From: Flagellimonas eckloniae
GTDB taxonomy: Bacteria; Bacteroidota; Bacteroidia; Flavobacteriales; Flavobacteriaceae
Reading direction: 5' to 3'
Assembly: GCF_001413955.1 (NCBI RefSeq)
Contig: NZ_LCTZ01000002.1
Coordinates: forward strand, 3,699,501 to 3,763,500
Length of the DNA stretch: 64,000 bases
Positions within the stretch are counted from its first letter, which is position 1, and the number at the start of each line of letters is the position of its first letter. Positions 37,304 through 47,800 of this stretch are shown here, piece after piece. Made by a program: the position numbers and the translations under genes. The notes beneath the pieces were generated by a model. That model worked only from the letters and a program-made list of their open reading frames with translations, did not search any database and was not told where the DNA came from.

Positions 37304-37678
37304 ATGGCAAGAATCGCAGGTGTAGATATACCAAAACAAAAGCGTGGAGTTATTTCACTTACCTACATTTACGGAATTGGTAAAAGTAGGGCAGAAGAGA
37401 TTTTAGAGAAAGCCCAAGTAAACGAGGATACTAAAGTTTCTGACTGGAATGATGATGAAATAGGAAGAATCAGGGATGCTGTTTCTTCGTATACCATTGA
37501 AGGGGAACTTCGTTCAGAAACACAATTGAACATCAAGCGTTTGATGGATATTGGTTGTTACCGCGGAATTCGTCACAGATCCGGATTACCACTACGAGGT
37601 CAACGTACCAAGAACAACTCTAGGACAAGAAAAGGAAAAAGAAAAACGGTTGCCAACAAGAAAAAGGCAACTAAATAA
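37304..37678 (+). CDS. rpsM: 30S ribosomal protein S13
   Basis: 124 residues. It opens [15 protein letters not shown] and contains [17 protein letters not shown], ending in a basic tail that contacts tRNA. It forms intersubunit bridges. rpsK follows after 11 bases. Confidence 0.96.
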   Translation: MARIAGVDIPKQKRGVISLTYIYGIGKSRAEEILEKAQVNEDTKVSDWNDDEIGRIRDAVSSYTIEGELRSETQLNIKRLMDIGCYRGIRHRSGLPLRGQRTKNNSRTRKGKRKTVANKKKATK

Positions 37679-37689
37679 TAAGTAATAGT

Positions 37690-38082
37690 ATGGCAAAGGC
37701 AACTACTAAAACAGCTAAAAAGCGCAAAGTAATTGTAGAATCTACTGGAGAGGCACACGTTACAGCTTCATTCAATAATATTATTATTTCCCTTACCAAC
37801 AAAAAGGGAGATGTAATTTCTTGGTCATCTGCTGGTAAGTTGGGTTTTAGAGGTTCTAAAAAGAATACTCCCTATGCTGCCCAGGTAGCAGCCGAAGATT
37901 GTGCAAAAGTAGCACATGAAGCTGGCTTAAGAAAAGTAAAGGTATATGTGAAAGGACCTGGAAATGGTAGAGAATCTGCTATTCGTTCCATCCACAATGC
38001 CGGTATTGAGGTAACTGAGATAGTTGATGTTACCCCACTTCCACACAACGGTTGTAGACCACCCAAAAGAAGAAGAGTTTAA
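37690..38082 (+). CDS. rpsK: 30S ribosomal protein S11
   Basis: 130 residues. [14 protein letters not shown] and the C-terminal [15 protein letters not shown] are diagnostic. S11 lies on the platform near the E site. A 100-base structured gap separates it from rpsD. Confidence 0.96.
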   Translation: MAKATTKTAKKRKVIVESTGEAHVTASFNNIIISLTNKKGDVISWSSAGKLGFRGSKKNTPYAAQVAAEDCAKVAHEAGLRKVKVYVKGPGNGRESAIRSIHNAGIEVTEIVDVTPLPHNGCRPPKRRRV

Positions 38083-38095
38083 TTAGTAATAAATC

Positions 38096-38169
38096 GGCCC
38101 AATATGGGTCTTCACGAAAGTGCTTTGTAGATTATCGAAGGATAAGCCTTAATTCATAATCGCACTTTC
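38096..38169 (+). promoter_or_regulatory. Structured leader upstream of rpsD, candidate S4 autoregulatory element
   Basis: Two structures fill the 100-base gap. The first is a 6-bp hairpin, GGCCCA with TGGGTC (38096-38110). The second is a long broken stem: GAAAGTGC (38116-38123) pairs with GCACTTTC (38162-38169); after a six-base bulge GATTAT (38130-38135) pairs with ATAATC (38156-38161); then AAGG (38138-38141) pairs with CCTT (38147-38150) around ATAAG. The outer stem ends 13 bases before the rpsD ATG. No promoter box or U-run is seen, so control would be translational. S4 represses its own synthesis through leader RNA in other phyla. Confidence 0.65.
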
Positions 38170-38182
38170 AAATTAAAAGAAG

Positions 38183-38788
38183 ATGGCAAGATACACAGGA
38201 CCAAAATCAAAAATCGCTAGAAAATTTGGAGAAGCGATTTTCGGAGACGACAAAGCCTTCGAAAAGAAAAGTTACCCTCCAGGACAACACGGTAATAACA
38301 GACGCCGTGGTAAGAAATCTGAATATGCAATCCAGTTGATGGAAAAGCAAAAAGCCAAGTATACCTATGGTATTTTGGAAAAGCAATTCAGAAATCTTTT
38401 TGATAAAGCAAACCGTAGCAAAGGAGTAACCGGTGAGGTTTTACTTCAACTATGTGAATCCCGTTTGGACAATGTAGTTTACAGAATGGGACTTTCTCCT
38501 ACCAGAAGCGGTGCTAGACAATTAGTTTCGCACAGGCACATCATCGTAAATGGTGAAATCGTAAATATTCCTTCATACTCATTAAAACCAGGCGATGTTG
38601 TTGGAGTTAGGGAAAAATCTAAATCCGTTCAAGCAATCCAAAATTCCTTGGATAACAATAGTAGCGTTTACGAATGGATTACTTGGAACACAGAAAAGAA
38701 AGAAGGTTCTTTTGTGGCCATTCCAGAAAGATTGCAGATTCCTGAAAATATCAAGGAACAATTAATCGTCGAGTTATACTCTAAATAA
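38183..38788 (+). CDS. rpsD: 30S ribosomal protein S4
   Basis: 201 residues. The N-terminal part has Y-P-P-G-Q-H-G and no zinc Cys cluster; the S4 RNA-binding domain carries [12 protein letters not shown] and [13 protein letters not shown]. S4 starts 30S assembly. The strong structure just upstream suggests it regulates itself. rpoA follows after 18 bases. Confidence 0.96.
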   Translation: MARYTGPKSKIARKFGEAIFGDDKAFEKKSYPPGQHGNNRRRGKKSEYAIQLMEKQKAKYTYGILEKQFRNLFDKANRSKGVTGEVLLQLCESRLDNVVYRMGLSPTRSGARQLVSHRHIIVNGEIVNIPSYSLKPGDVVGVREKSKSVQAIQNSLDNNSSVYEWITWNTEKKEGSFVAIPERLQIPENIKEQLIVELYSK

Positions 38789-38806
38789 AATCAACATTAA
38801 TCCAAT

Positions 38807-39799
38807 ATGGCATTACTAAATTTTCAGAAGCCCGATAAAGTTATAATGATAGATTCAACAGATTTCGAAGGGAAGTTTGAATTCCGCCCTTTGGAACCTG
38901 GTTATGGATTAACAGTTGGAAATGCGTTACGAAGAGTTTTACTTTCCTCTTTGGAAGGTTTTGCAATTACTTCGGTACGTATAGATGGAGTTGAGCATGA
39001 GTTTTCTGTTATTCCTGGCGTTGTTGAAGACGTTACAGAAATGATATTGAACCTGAAGCAGGTTCGTTTTAAAAGACAGATTGATGATGTTGAGAGCGAA
39101 ACAGTTTCTGTTTCAGTAAGTGGAAAAGAGCAATTGACCGCTGGAGATTTCCAAAAGTTCATTTCAGGGTACCAAGTTCTTAATCCAGATTTAGTTATCT
39201 GTAACATGGACCCTAAAGTAAGTATTAACCTTGAGGTTATTATTGAAAAAGGACGTGGATATGTTCCAGCTGAGGAAAACAAAAAATCCAATGCTCCATT
39301 GGGAAGCATTGCTGTTGATTCTGTTTACACTCCAGTAAAGAATGTAAAATACAGCATTGAGAACTTTAGGGTTGAACAAAAGACCGATTACGAAAAATTG
39401 GTTTTCGAAATCGTTACTGACGGTTCAATTCACCCAAAAGATGCGTTGACCGAAGCTGCTAAAGTTTTGATTCACCACTTCATGTTATTCTCTGATGAGC
39501 GTATTACATTAGAAGCTGATGAAATCGCACAGACTGAGACATACGATGAGGAATCATTACATATGCGTCAATTGTTGAAAACCAAATTGGTAGACATGGA
39601 CTTGTCCGTAAGGGCATTGAACTGTCTTAAAGCTGCTGAAGTTGATACTTTGGGAGATTTGGTTTCTTTCAACAAAAATGATTTGATGAAGTTCAGAAAC
39701 TTTGGTAAAAAATCATTGACCGAATTGGAAGAGTTGGTAATCAACAAAGGACTTCAGTTTGGAATGGATCTATCAAAATATAAATTGGACAAAGATTAA
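38807..39799 (+). CDS. rpoA: DNA-directed RNA polymerase subunit alpha
   Basis: 330 residues. The N-terminal dimerisation domain includes [20 protein letters not shown] at about 31-50. The C-terminal domain (from about 250) has the helix-hairpin-helix [15 protein letters not shown] and F-G-K-K-S-L-T-E-L. It assembles RNA polymerase and contacts upstream DNA. A 61-base gap with a hairpin separates it from rplQ. Confidence 0.97.
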   Translation: MALLNFQKPDKVIMIDSTDFEGKFEFRPLEPGYGLTVGNALRRVLLSSLEGFAITSVRIDGVEHEFSVIPGVVEDVTEMILNLKQVRFKRQIDDVESETVSVSVSGKEQLTAGDFQKFISGYQVLNPDLVICNMDPKVSINLEVIIEKGRGYVPAEENKKSNAPLGSIAVDSVYTPVKNVKYSIENFRVEQKTDYEKLVFEIVTDGSIHPKDALTEAAKVLIHHFMLFSDERITLEADEIAQTETYDEESLHMRQLLKTKLVDMDLSVRALNCLKAAEVDTLGDLVSFNKNDLMKFRNFGKKSLTELEELVINKGLQFGMDLSKYKLDKD

Positions 39800-39810
39800 G
39801 TAATCATATT

Positions 39811-39843
39811 TTGCTCCTCGTGATTTTACGGGTTTGGAAGCAA
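39811..39843 (+). promoter_or_regulatory. Hairpin between rpoA and rplQ
   Basis: TTGCT (39811-39815) pairs with AGCAA (39839-39843), CC (39816-39817) with GG (39836-39837) leaving A39838 bulged, and an inner CGT/ACG (39819-39821, 39828-39830) closes a GATTTT loop. It lies 17 bases before the rplQ ATG. It may control rplQ translation or processing; the evidence is structure by eye only. Confidence 0.4.
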
Positions 39844-39860
39844 GATGATAAAACAAAAAC

Positions 39861-40364
39861 ATGAGACACGGAAAAAAATTCAATCACTTAGGTAGAACAG
39901 CGGCCCATAGAAAGGCAATGTTGGCCAATATGGCCTGTTCCCTAATAGAACATAAAAGAATCAACACTACGGTTGCCAAGGCAAAAGCATTAAAGCAGTT
40001 TGTAGAGCCGTTGATTACCAAGTCTAAAGCAGAGAACAATCAGACTACCGAAAAAGGTACTCACAACAGAAGGATTGTTTTTAGCAACCTAAGAAGTAAG
40101 CATGCCGTTACGGAATTGTTCGGAACTGTAGCTGAAAAAGTTGGGGATAGACCCGGAGGATATACAAGAATCATCAAGTTGGGTAACCGTCTTGGAGATA
40201 ACGCTGATATGGCGATGATAGAGTTGGTTGATTTTAACGAACTTTACAACGCTGGCAAACCTGCCAAGAAAACCACCAGAAGAAGCAGAAGAGGTGGAGG
40301 TAAAAAAGTAGAAGCAGCTGCTCCAGTTGCTGAAACAAAAACAGCAGATGATTCAGAAGAATAA
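39861..40364 (+). CDS. rplQ: 50S ribosomal protein L17 with C-terminal extension
   Basis: 167 residues, about 40 longer than the E. coli protein. The conserved domain runs [12 protein letters not shown] to about residue 125, with [14 protein letters not shown]. The extra tail is basic then acidic ([14 protein letters not shown], then A-A-A-P-V-A-E-T-K), probably disordered; similar tails are common in Bacteroidota. It is the last gene of the cluster and is followed by a terminator. Confidence 0.95.
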   Translation: MRHGKKFNHLGRTAAHRKAMLANMACSLIEHKRINTTVAKAKALKQFVEPLITKSKAENNQTTEKGTHNRRIVFSNLRSKHAVTELFGTVAEKVGDRPGGYTRIIKLGNRLGDNADMAMIELVDFNELYNAGKPAKKTTRRSRRGGGKKVEAAAPVAETKTADDSEE

Positions 40365-40393
40365 CAAGATGTTATTAACTATTAGATAATTGT

Positions 40394-40425
40394 AAAAAGG
40401 ATAAGTGAAAACTTATCCTTTTTTT
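40394..40425 (+). terminator. Terminator of the ribosomal cluster
   Basis: A 12-bp perfect stem, AAAAAGGATAAG (40394-40405) with CTTATCCTTTTT (40412-40423), loop TGAAAA, followed by T-rich sequence. It separates rplQ from carA. Confidence 0.92.
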
Positions 40426-40460
40426 ATGTTTTTTTGTCAAACTCGAAATTAAAAATCACA

Positions 40461-41573
40461 ATGAAGTATCACTCAAAGAAAAAAGCACTGGTATTACTGG
40501 CAGATGGTACTGTTTTCTATGGCAAGGCTATCGGGAATAAGGAGGGAACAGCTGTTGGGGAAGTATGTTTCAATACAGGAATGACCGGGTATCAAGAAAT
40601 TTTTACGGATCCATCTTACTTTGGACAATTAATGGTAACCACAAATGCCCATATTGGTAACTATGGGACCAATTCGGAAGAAGTAGAATCGGATTCCATT
40701 AAAATTGCCGGACTTATCGTAAAAAACTTTAGCTATGACTATTCTCGGCCAAGTGCAGATATGAGTCTATTGGATTTTTTGGACAAGAACGATCTTTTTG
40801 CTATTTCGGATGTTGATACAAGGGCTTTGGTGAGCTATATTAGGGATAATGGTGCTATGAACGCTCTGATTTCCACACGAGTGGATGAATTGGATGAATT
40901 AAAGAAAGAATTGGCAAAGGTACCAAGTATGGTAGGTCTGGAACTTTCCTCCAAGGTTTCTACAAAAGAGCCGTATTATTTTGGGGAAGAAAATGCAACC
41001 TATAAGATTTCTGCTTTGGATATTGGAATTAAAAAGAATATCCTTAGGAATCTTGCTAAAAGAGGGGCTTACATAAAAGTATTCCCATACAACACACCAT
41101 TTACAGAATTGGAAAAATGGAACCCTGATGGATACTTCATTTCCAATGGCCCAGGAGATCCGGAACCATTGACCGAAGCTATCGAAACTACCAAGGGAAT
41201 GATAGATTCCAACAAACCTTTGTTTGGAATATGTCTTGGGCATCAAGTATTGGCATTGGCAAATGGAGTTTCAACCTATAAAATGCATAACGGACATAGA
41301 GGGATAAACCATCCAATTCTTAATTTGGTGACAGGGAAGGGAGAGATTACCTCTCAAAACCATGGTTTTGCTGTAAATAGGGAAGAAACAGAGTCCAATA
41401 AAGATTTGGAGATTACGCATCTGCATTTGAATGATAATACCGTGGCAGGAATAAAAATGAAGGGCAAAGATGTATTTTCCGTTCAATATCACCCTGAAGC
41501 CAGTCCCGGACCACATGATGCAGATTATTTATTCGACCAGTTTTTTGAAGCAATCAAGACAAGTCGCAACTAA
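40461..41573 (+). CDS. carA: Carbamoyl-phosphate synthase small subunit
   Basis: 370 residues from the ATG at 40461; the frame opens 27 bases earlier, but that start lies against the terminator and adds atypical residues. The small subunit releases ammonia from glutamine for carbamoyl phosphate, used in arginine and pyrimidine synthesis. The class I glutaminase triad is visible: Cys in G-I-C-L-G-H-Q near 263, and His/Glu in Q-Y-H-P-E-A-S-P-G-P near 345-347. The large subunit gene is not adjacent. TATGTTTT with a following TTTG-rich stretch at 40425-40437 may hold the promoter. Confidence 0.94.
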   Translation: MKYHSKKKALVLLADGTVFYGKAIGNKEGTAVGEVCFNTGMTGYQEIFTDPSYFGQLMVTTNAHIGNYGTNSEEVESDSIKIAGLIVKNFSYDYSRPSADMSLLDFLDKNDLFAISDVDTRALVSYIRDNGAMNALISTRVDELDELKKELAKVPSMVGLELSSKVSTKEPYYFGEENATYKISALDIGIKKNILRNLAKRGAYIKVFPYNTPFTELEKWNPDGYFISNGPGDPEPLTEAIETTKGMIDSNKPLFGICLGHQVLALANGVSTYKMHNGHRGINHPILNLVTGKGEITSQNHGFAVNREETESNKDLEITHLHLNDNTVAGIKMKGKDVFSVQYHPEASPGPHDADYLFDQFFEAIKTSRN

Positions 41574-41634
41574 AACGTTATAGTTTATTTTTAGGTTATT
41601 ATAAGGGTTTTATGAGCATTATCATAAAGCTTAG

Positions 41635-42984
<1,350 letters not shown>

Positions 42985-43008
42985 TAGATAATGATTTTTT
43001 AGCATAAT

Positions 43009-43042
43009 AAAAGCCTTTCTAAATTGAGAAAGGCTTTTTTTT
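43009..43042 (+). terminator. Terminator of eno
   Basis: A 12-bp stem, AAAAGCCTTTCT (43009-43020) with AGAAAGGCTTTT (43027-43038), loop AAATTG, and a run of T to 43042. Confidence 0.92.
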
Positions 43043-43107
43043 GTTTCAGTAAGAAAGATTAACTTAAGAAATTAAACCGAGCAAGATTAACTAGCAAAAC
43101 TTACCTA

Positions 43108-44652
43108 ATGAACAATTTTCTTTTTGTTGCCGCAGAAAATGATGCCTTGGCTAATTGTAAAGCTGGAGGAATGGGTGATGTGGTCAGAGATGTTCCCAGG
43201 CAAATTTCTCAGCGTGGTGATAAAGTTCACGTAATAGTTCCCTCATATAGTAGGCTTCACCAAGAAGGTCTATTTAAAACGAATTTGAATTTTTCACTTC
43301 GAGGTTTGACCTATACCGCGGAACTTTATGAAGTAAAACCAAAGAGAGAATATCCCAATATTGTTCATTATGTGCTACATCATCCAGAAATTGAGGCAGG
43401 GGACATTGCCCATATATACCATAATGATCCTGAAGAACCCTTTTACACAGATGCCATAAAGTACTTCATTTTTTGTACCGGAGTTGCCGAAGCTATAAAA
43501 AAAGGAGCTTTTGGAAAATTGGATATTATTCACTTGCACGACTGGCATTCCAGTTTGCTTCTTTTTTTACGGGAATACCACGGTGATTATAAAAACTTAA
43601 AGAAGATTCGAACGGTATACAGTATCCATAACTTGGCCATTCAAGGTATCCGTCCGTTTGATGATAATTATTCATCAGTAAGGAATTGGTTTCCCCATAT
43701 AGAAATGGACTATATGGCCCTAATGGATTATCGATATCAGGATTGTATCAACTTAATGGCCGTTGGAATTCGTTTTGCCGATGCTGTACATACCGTTTCC
43801 CCATCATATAAGGAAGACATTTTGTTGCCAAGCTCTCCCCCAGAGTTTATTGGAGGGGAAGGATTGGAAAAAGATTTGCTTAAAGCCGATGAAGAAGGGA
43901 GGCTCTTTGGAATTTTAAACGGTTGCAATTACAAAAACATTAATGCGGAGGAAAGTGGATTTATCTATCGGAATACGGTAAAAGCTCTTTTTAGGTGGCT
44001 TCAAGAAGAATCAAAAAAATATAAAGCTGATTTCTTGGCCCATACCGGTGAAAAGATAATGGAATATGTAGATGTGCGCCCTAAATTCATAGTATCAAGC
44101 ATAGCAAGATTGACCGAACAAAAGTTCTATTTTTTTAGACGCTCACCTGAAGCATTCGTAGAAATTTTGAAGAAACTGAAAAAGGTTGACGGTATTTTTA
44201 TGCTTTTGGGTACAGGGGCTCCAGAATATGAAGAGCTTTTTAGAAAATTGAGTTACGAACACAAAAATTTCATTTTTACCAATGGCCAATCTGAAAGCCT
44301 AATAGATTCCATTTACTTGGAATCCGACCTATATTTTATGCCCAGTCTTTTTGAACCCTGCGGAATAAGCCAAATGTTGGCCATGCGTAATGGGAATCCT
44401 TGTTTGGTACATTATACTGGAGGATTAAAAGATACCGTTTCCCATATGAAGACAGGCTTCTGTTTCGATGGGGACACCTATGATGAGAAAATTAAGAGTA
44501 TGCTTGATGGGTTCGATTTGGCCTTGGATATTTATAAAAACGATAAAACGACCTGGAAGAAAATCCAAGCCGCAGCCAAAAAAAAGCGATTTACTTGGAA
44601 AAAATCGGTGGACAACTACTATAAAGTGCTCTACAATTTTAAAGCTTCCTGA
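43108..44652 (+). CDS. glgA: Glycogen/starch synthase (GT5)
   Basis: 514 residues. GT5 enzymes add glucose from a nucleotide sugar to the end of an alpha-1,4-glucan. The donor-binding loop reads K-A-G-G-M-G-D-V at about 18-25, against the usual K-V-G-G-L-G-D-V. H-L-H-D-W-H-S marks the N-domain, G-I-L-N-G-C the usual G-I-L-N-G-I/V, and the C-domain has S-S-I-A-R-L-T-E-Q-K and P-S-L-F-E-P-C-G-I-S-Q with the catalytic Glu. The altered loops mean donor or product specificity may differ. No glgB or glgC adjoins it. A 10-base direct repeat stands upstream. Confidence 0.85.
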   Translation: MNNFLFVAAENDALANCKAGGMGDVVRDVPRQISQRGDKVHVIVPSYSRLHQEGLFKTNLNFSLRGLTYTAELYEVKPKREYPNIVHYVLHHPEIEAGDIAHIYHNDPEEPFYTDAIKYFIFCTGVAEAIKKGAFGKLDIIHLHDWHSSLLLFLREYHGDYKNLKKIRTVYSIHNLAIQGIRPFDDNYSSVRNWFPHIEMDYMALMDYRYQDCINLMAVGIRFADAVHTVSPSYKEDILLPSSPPEFIGGEGLEKDLLKADEEGRLFGILNGCNYKNINAEESGFIYRNTVKALFRWLQEESKKYKADFLAHTGEKIMEYVDVRPKFIVSSIARLTEQKFYFFRRSPEAFVEILKKLKKVDGIFMLLGTGAPEYEELFRKLSYEHKNFIFTNGQSESLIDSIYLESDLYFMPSLFEPCGISQMLAMRNGNPCLVHYTGGLKDTVSHMKTGFCFDGDTYDEKIKSMLDGFDLALDIYKNDKTTWKKIQAAAKKKRFTWKKSVDNYYKVLYNFKAS

Positions 44653-44712
44653 TACTGTTTTATACTTAACAATTAATTATGTTTTTGCACAACTATAAAT
44701 GTGCCCAGGAGA

Positions 44713-44743
44713 TTGTTAATTGCTCCACTTTTTCGTAATTTTG
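44713..44743 (+). promoter_or_regulatory. Promoter of gltA
   Basis: TTG at 44713-44715 and TAATTTTG at 44736-44743 are 20 bases apart, fitting the Bacteroidota consensus. GCACCC follows the -7 box directly. The leader is about 29 bases. Confidence 0.75.
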
Positions 44744-44777
44744 CACCCTCTATTTTGTTAATCTTTTAAACCATACA

Positions 44778-46061
44778 ATGTCTGATAAAGCAATACTTGA
44801 ATATGAAGGTGAAAAATATGAATTCCCTGTTATTAAAGGAACAGAGGATGAACTTGCTATAGATATAAAAGCACTTAGGGCATCTAGTGGAATGGTTACC
44901 ATTGACCCTGGGTATAAAAACACCGGTTCATGTGAGAGTGCTATCACTTTTTTGGATGGAGAAAAAGGAATATTAAGGTATAGAGGGTATTCTATTGAAG
45001 ATTTAGCCGAGAAAGCTGATTTTCTAGAGGTGGCGTATCTTTTAATTTTTGGAGAATTACCAAATAAGGAGCAACTTGATACTTTTCATAATGATATCAA
45101 AGAAGAATCCCAGGTAGATGAAGAGATGAAAAAGATTTTGGATGGTTTTCCAAAGTCAGCACATCCCATGGGAGTGCTATCCTCTTTAACCAGTGCATTG
45201 GTAGCTTTTAATCCAACATCGGTAGACGTTTCTTCTGAAAGTGCAATGTACAGTTCTATAGTGCGCATCCTGGCCAAGTTTCCTGTTTTAGTAGCTTGGG
45301 CACAGCGAAAAAAGAAAGGATTACCATTGGATTATGGCGATGATACTCTTGGGTATGTGGAAAACATCCATAAGATGATGTTCAAAAAGCCAAACCAAGA
45401 GTATAAAAAAGACCCAATAGTGATTGACGCATTGGATAAACTATTGATTTTACATGCCGATCACGAACAGAATTGTTCCACATCAACAGTACGTATTGTG
45501 GGATCATCACATGCTGGTTTGTACGCATCTTTATCAGCTGGAATTTCAGCTTTATGGGGCCCTCTTCATGGAGGCGCCAACCAAGCTGTTTTAGAAATGT
45601 TAGAAGCCATTCAAGCAGATGGAGGCGATACAAAAAAATATATGGCTAAGGCCAAGGACAAAAATGACCCATTTAGGCTAATGGGCTTTGGGCATAGAGT
45701 TTATAAGAATTTTGATCCAAGAGCAAAGATTATCAAGAAATCTGCTGATGAAGTTTTGGGTAGCTTAGGAATTGAAGATCCAATCTTGGATATTGCAAAA
45801 GGCCTTGAAAAAGAAGCCTTGGAAGATGATTACTTTGTAAAAAGAAAGCTATATCCAAATGTAGATTTTTACTCAGGTATTATCTACCGTGCTTTGGGTA
45901 TCCCTACGGAAATGTTTACGGTAATGTTTGCTTTAGGAAGGTTACCCGGTTGGATTGCACAATGGAGGGAAATGAGGTTAAAAGGAGAACCGATTGGAAG
46001 ACCAAGACAGGTGTATGTAGGAGAAAATCTTAGATCTTTCGTTAACGTTGAGAAAAGATAG
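44778..46061 (+). CDS. gltA: Citrate synthase
   Basis: 427 residues, the hexameric type II length. It condenses oxaloacetate with acetyl-CoA at entry to the TCA cycle. Catalytic His residues are in G-P-L-H-G-G-A-N near 260 and G-F-G-H-R-V-Y-K near 300, and the C-terminal part has Y-P-N-V-D-F-Y-S-G with the catalytic Asp and G-R-L-P-G-W-I-A-Q-W. Single-gene unit with a clear promoter and terminator. Confidence 0.96.
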   Translation: MSDKAILEYEGEKYEFPVIKGTEDELAIDIKALRASSGMVTIDPGYKNTGSCESAITFLDGEKGILRYRGYSIEDLAEKADFLEVAYLLIFGELPNKEQLDTFHNDIKEESQVDEEMKKILDGFPKSAHPMGVLSSLTSALVAFNPTSVDVSSESAMYSSIVRILAKFPVLVAWAQRKKKGLPLDYGDDTLGYVENIHKMMFKKPNQEYKKDPIVIDALDKLLILHADHEQNCSTSTVRIVGSSHAGLYASLSAGISALWGPLHGGANQAVLEMLEAIQADGGDTKKYMAKAKDKNDPFRLMGFGHRVYKNFDPRAKIIKKSADEVLGSLGIEDPILDIAKGLEKEALEDDYFVKRKLYPNVDFYSGIIYRALGIPTEMFTVMFALGRLPGWIAQWREMRLKGEPIGRPRQVYVGENLRSFVNVEKR

Positions 46062-46085
46062 GGAAAGATCCCCAAACCATATTAG

Positions 46086-46117
46086 AAAGGCGATTTTTTT
46101 AGAATCGTCTTTTTTTT
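46086..46117 (+). terminator. Terminator of gltA
   Basis: A 10-bp stem with one G-T pair, AAAGGCGATT (46086-46095) with AATCGTCTTT (46103-46112), followed by T to 46117. The stop of the convergent hypothetical gene is only 2 bases further on, so both genes may use it. Confidence 0.85.
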
Positions 46118-46118
46118 G

Positions 46119-46586
46119 CTAAAACTTTTCGGGGTTACCTTTTAAATTCACATTTAAGGATTTATCCATTGTATAGCATAGTTCCATTGCTTTAATATGG
46201 TAATATTGTTTTATTTCTGAAGTATTTTCCTTTTGAATCAAGCCTTTACTTTTTTCATATTCACTGTGCAGGAACTCGTGGGCATCAATGGTATTTAAAT
46301 TTTGGATAGTGGAGTCCAATGAACGTTGGTATTTTTCCAAACTTAAATTCAGTTCCTCAAAAATTCCTTGATATTCATCAGTATAATCTTCCAATTTTGG
46401 ATTCGAACGGGCTAAAAAATCAGCATCATTTATACAGTCTACATATTTTTTGGAATAATCCAGTCCATCACTTTTTTTTGAGTTTAACGACTTGGAAAAA
46501 GACAGCATATTAGGGAAAAGATTCTCAACGGTAAAACCCAAAACAATTAAAACGATCAAACTGAAAAGGAAAGTGTTTTTTTTCAT
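46119..46586 (-). CDS. Hypothetical membrane-anchored protein
   Basis: 155 residues from the ATG at 46586, chosen because a basic-hydrophobic signal anchor (K-K-N-T-F-L-F-S-L-I-V-L-I-V-L-G-F) follows directly; a frame extension to 46637 adds 17 residues ahead of the anchor. The rest is helical and charged, with two Cys (in V-D-C-I-N and E-L-C-Y). No family is recognised. It is a single gene converging on gltA. Confidence 0.65.
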   Translation of the reverse strand: MKKNTFLFSLIVLIVLGFTVENLFPNMLSFSKSLNSKKSDGLDYSKKYVDCINDADFLARSNPKLEDYTDEYQGIFEELNLSLEKYQRSLDSTIQNLNTIDAHEFLHSEYEKSKGLIQKENTSEIKQYYHIKAMELCYTMDKSLNVNLKGNPEKF

Positions 46587-46795
46587 CTTTACGTTTTTTC
46601 TTATTTTAAATGTAGTAATTAATTTATATAATTTCACACTTAAATATTGAATTTTTTTATAACTATATTGATTTTAAACATTTGAAAATCAAACAATTAA
46701 AAATGTAATAGTAAAATCCATAAAGGATGGTAAAATGCCTTAATAAAACTGATATTTTTTCTATTTAACTAAATGGAAAATCGTTGGCAAAGCAT

Positions 46796-46803
46796 TAGAT
46801 TTG
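46796..46803 (+). promoter_or_regulatory. -7 box before the pentein hydrolase pair
   Basis: TAGATTTG matches TAnnTTTG. It lies 71 bases before the ATG at 46874. A TTG at 46784-46786 is too close to be the -33 box, so only one element supports it. The remainder of the 287-base gap before the hydrolase gene is AT-rich without further signals I can name. Confidence 0.5.
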
Positions 46804-46873
46804 CCATACAATTTTTGAGGATTTCCTCCAGTTCAAGGTATTTTATTGCCCCTTACCAATGAAGTAATCATAT

Positions 46874-47788
46874 ATGATGCAATTGCATATTTTAAATGAA
46901 ACAGACCCTCTCAAAGCGGTCATTTTAGGTACAGCCAAAAGTTGTGGGCCAGTACCAAAACCTGAAGAAGCTTATGACCCTAAATCTTTGGAGCATATTC
47001 TAGCGGGCACATATCCTAAGGAAGAAGATATGGTAAACGAAATGGAAGCGTTTGCAAGAGTGTTCCAAAAGTATGGAGTTGAAGTATTTAGGCCTTCAAT
47101 TTTGGAGAATTGTAATCAGATTTTCTCTAGGGACATTGCATTTGTCATTGAGGATAAATTATTTCACTCCAATATATTGCCCGATCGTGAAAAGGAATTT
47201 GATGCCATTCAACATATTTTGGATAAAATGGACCCAACTAAGATTGTCCGCCCTCCCGAAGAAGTGCATATAGAAGGAGGTGATGTCATGCCATGGAACG
47301 AATACATTTTTATTGGCACCTACACGGGTAAAGACTATCCCGATTTAATAACAGCTAGGACCAACAAGGAGGCGGTGGAATACATAAAGGCACAATTTCC
47401 GCATAAAAAAGTAAAATCCTTTGAACTCCGAAAATCAAATACAATTGCAAAAGATAATGCCTTGCACCTTGATTGTTGTTTTCAGCCGGTAGGGAGGAAT
47501 AAGGCAATTTTGCATAAAAATGGATTTTTAATTGAGGAAGAATACCAATGGCTCGTTGATTATTTTGGGAAGGACAACATATTTGAAATTACAAAAGATG
47601 AGATGTATCAGATGTTCAGCAATGTATTTTCCATTTCCCCAGAAGTTGTTGTTTCAGAAAAAAACTTTACTCGTTTAAACAATTGGCTACGTGAAAATGG
47701 CTTTGTGGTAGAGGAAGTTCCGTATGCGGAGATTGCCAAACAAGAAGGTCTTCTACGCTGTAGTACTTTACCGTTAATTAGAGCATAA
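46874..47788 (+). CDS. Amidinotransferase / dimethylarginine dimethylaminohydrolase-like protein
   Basis: 304 residues of the pentein fold that acts on guanidino compounds. Likely catalytic residues are the Glu/Asp of H-I-E-G-G-D-V-M near 135-142, the His of N-A-L-H-L-D-C-C near 195, and the terminal Cys in L-L-R-C-S-T-L-P-L near 296. Possible reactions are arginine deimination, methylarginine hydrolysis or amidino transfer; sequence alone does not separate them. ATGs at 46874 and 46877 are both possible. The ctlX gene follows after 12 bases, so the pair probably works in one pathway of arginine/citrulline breakdown. Confidence 0.82.
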   Translation: MMQLHILNETDPLKAVILGTAKSCGPVPKPEEAYDPKSLEHILAGTYPKEEDMVNEMEAFARVFQKYGVEVFRPSILENCNQIFSRDIAFVIEDKLFHSNILPDREKEFDAIQHILDKMDPTKIVRPPEEVHIEGGDVMPWNEYIFIGTYTGKDYPDLITARTNKEAVEYIKAQFPHKKVKSFELRKSNTIAKDNALHLDCCFQPVGRNKAILHKNGFLIEEEYQWLVDYFGKDNIFEITKDEMYQMFSNVFSISPEVVVSEKNFTRLNNWLRENGFVVEEVPYAEIAKQEGLLRCSTLPLIRA

Positions 47789-47800
47789 AAAATCGTTTCA

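Noticed and set aside
40394..40425. Ribosomal leader before carA
   Set aside because: The hairpin is a simple stem with T-run directly after rplQ and has the form of an ordinary terminator.
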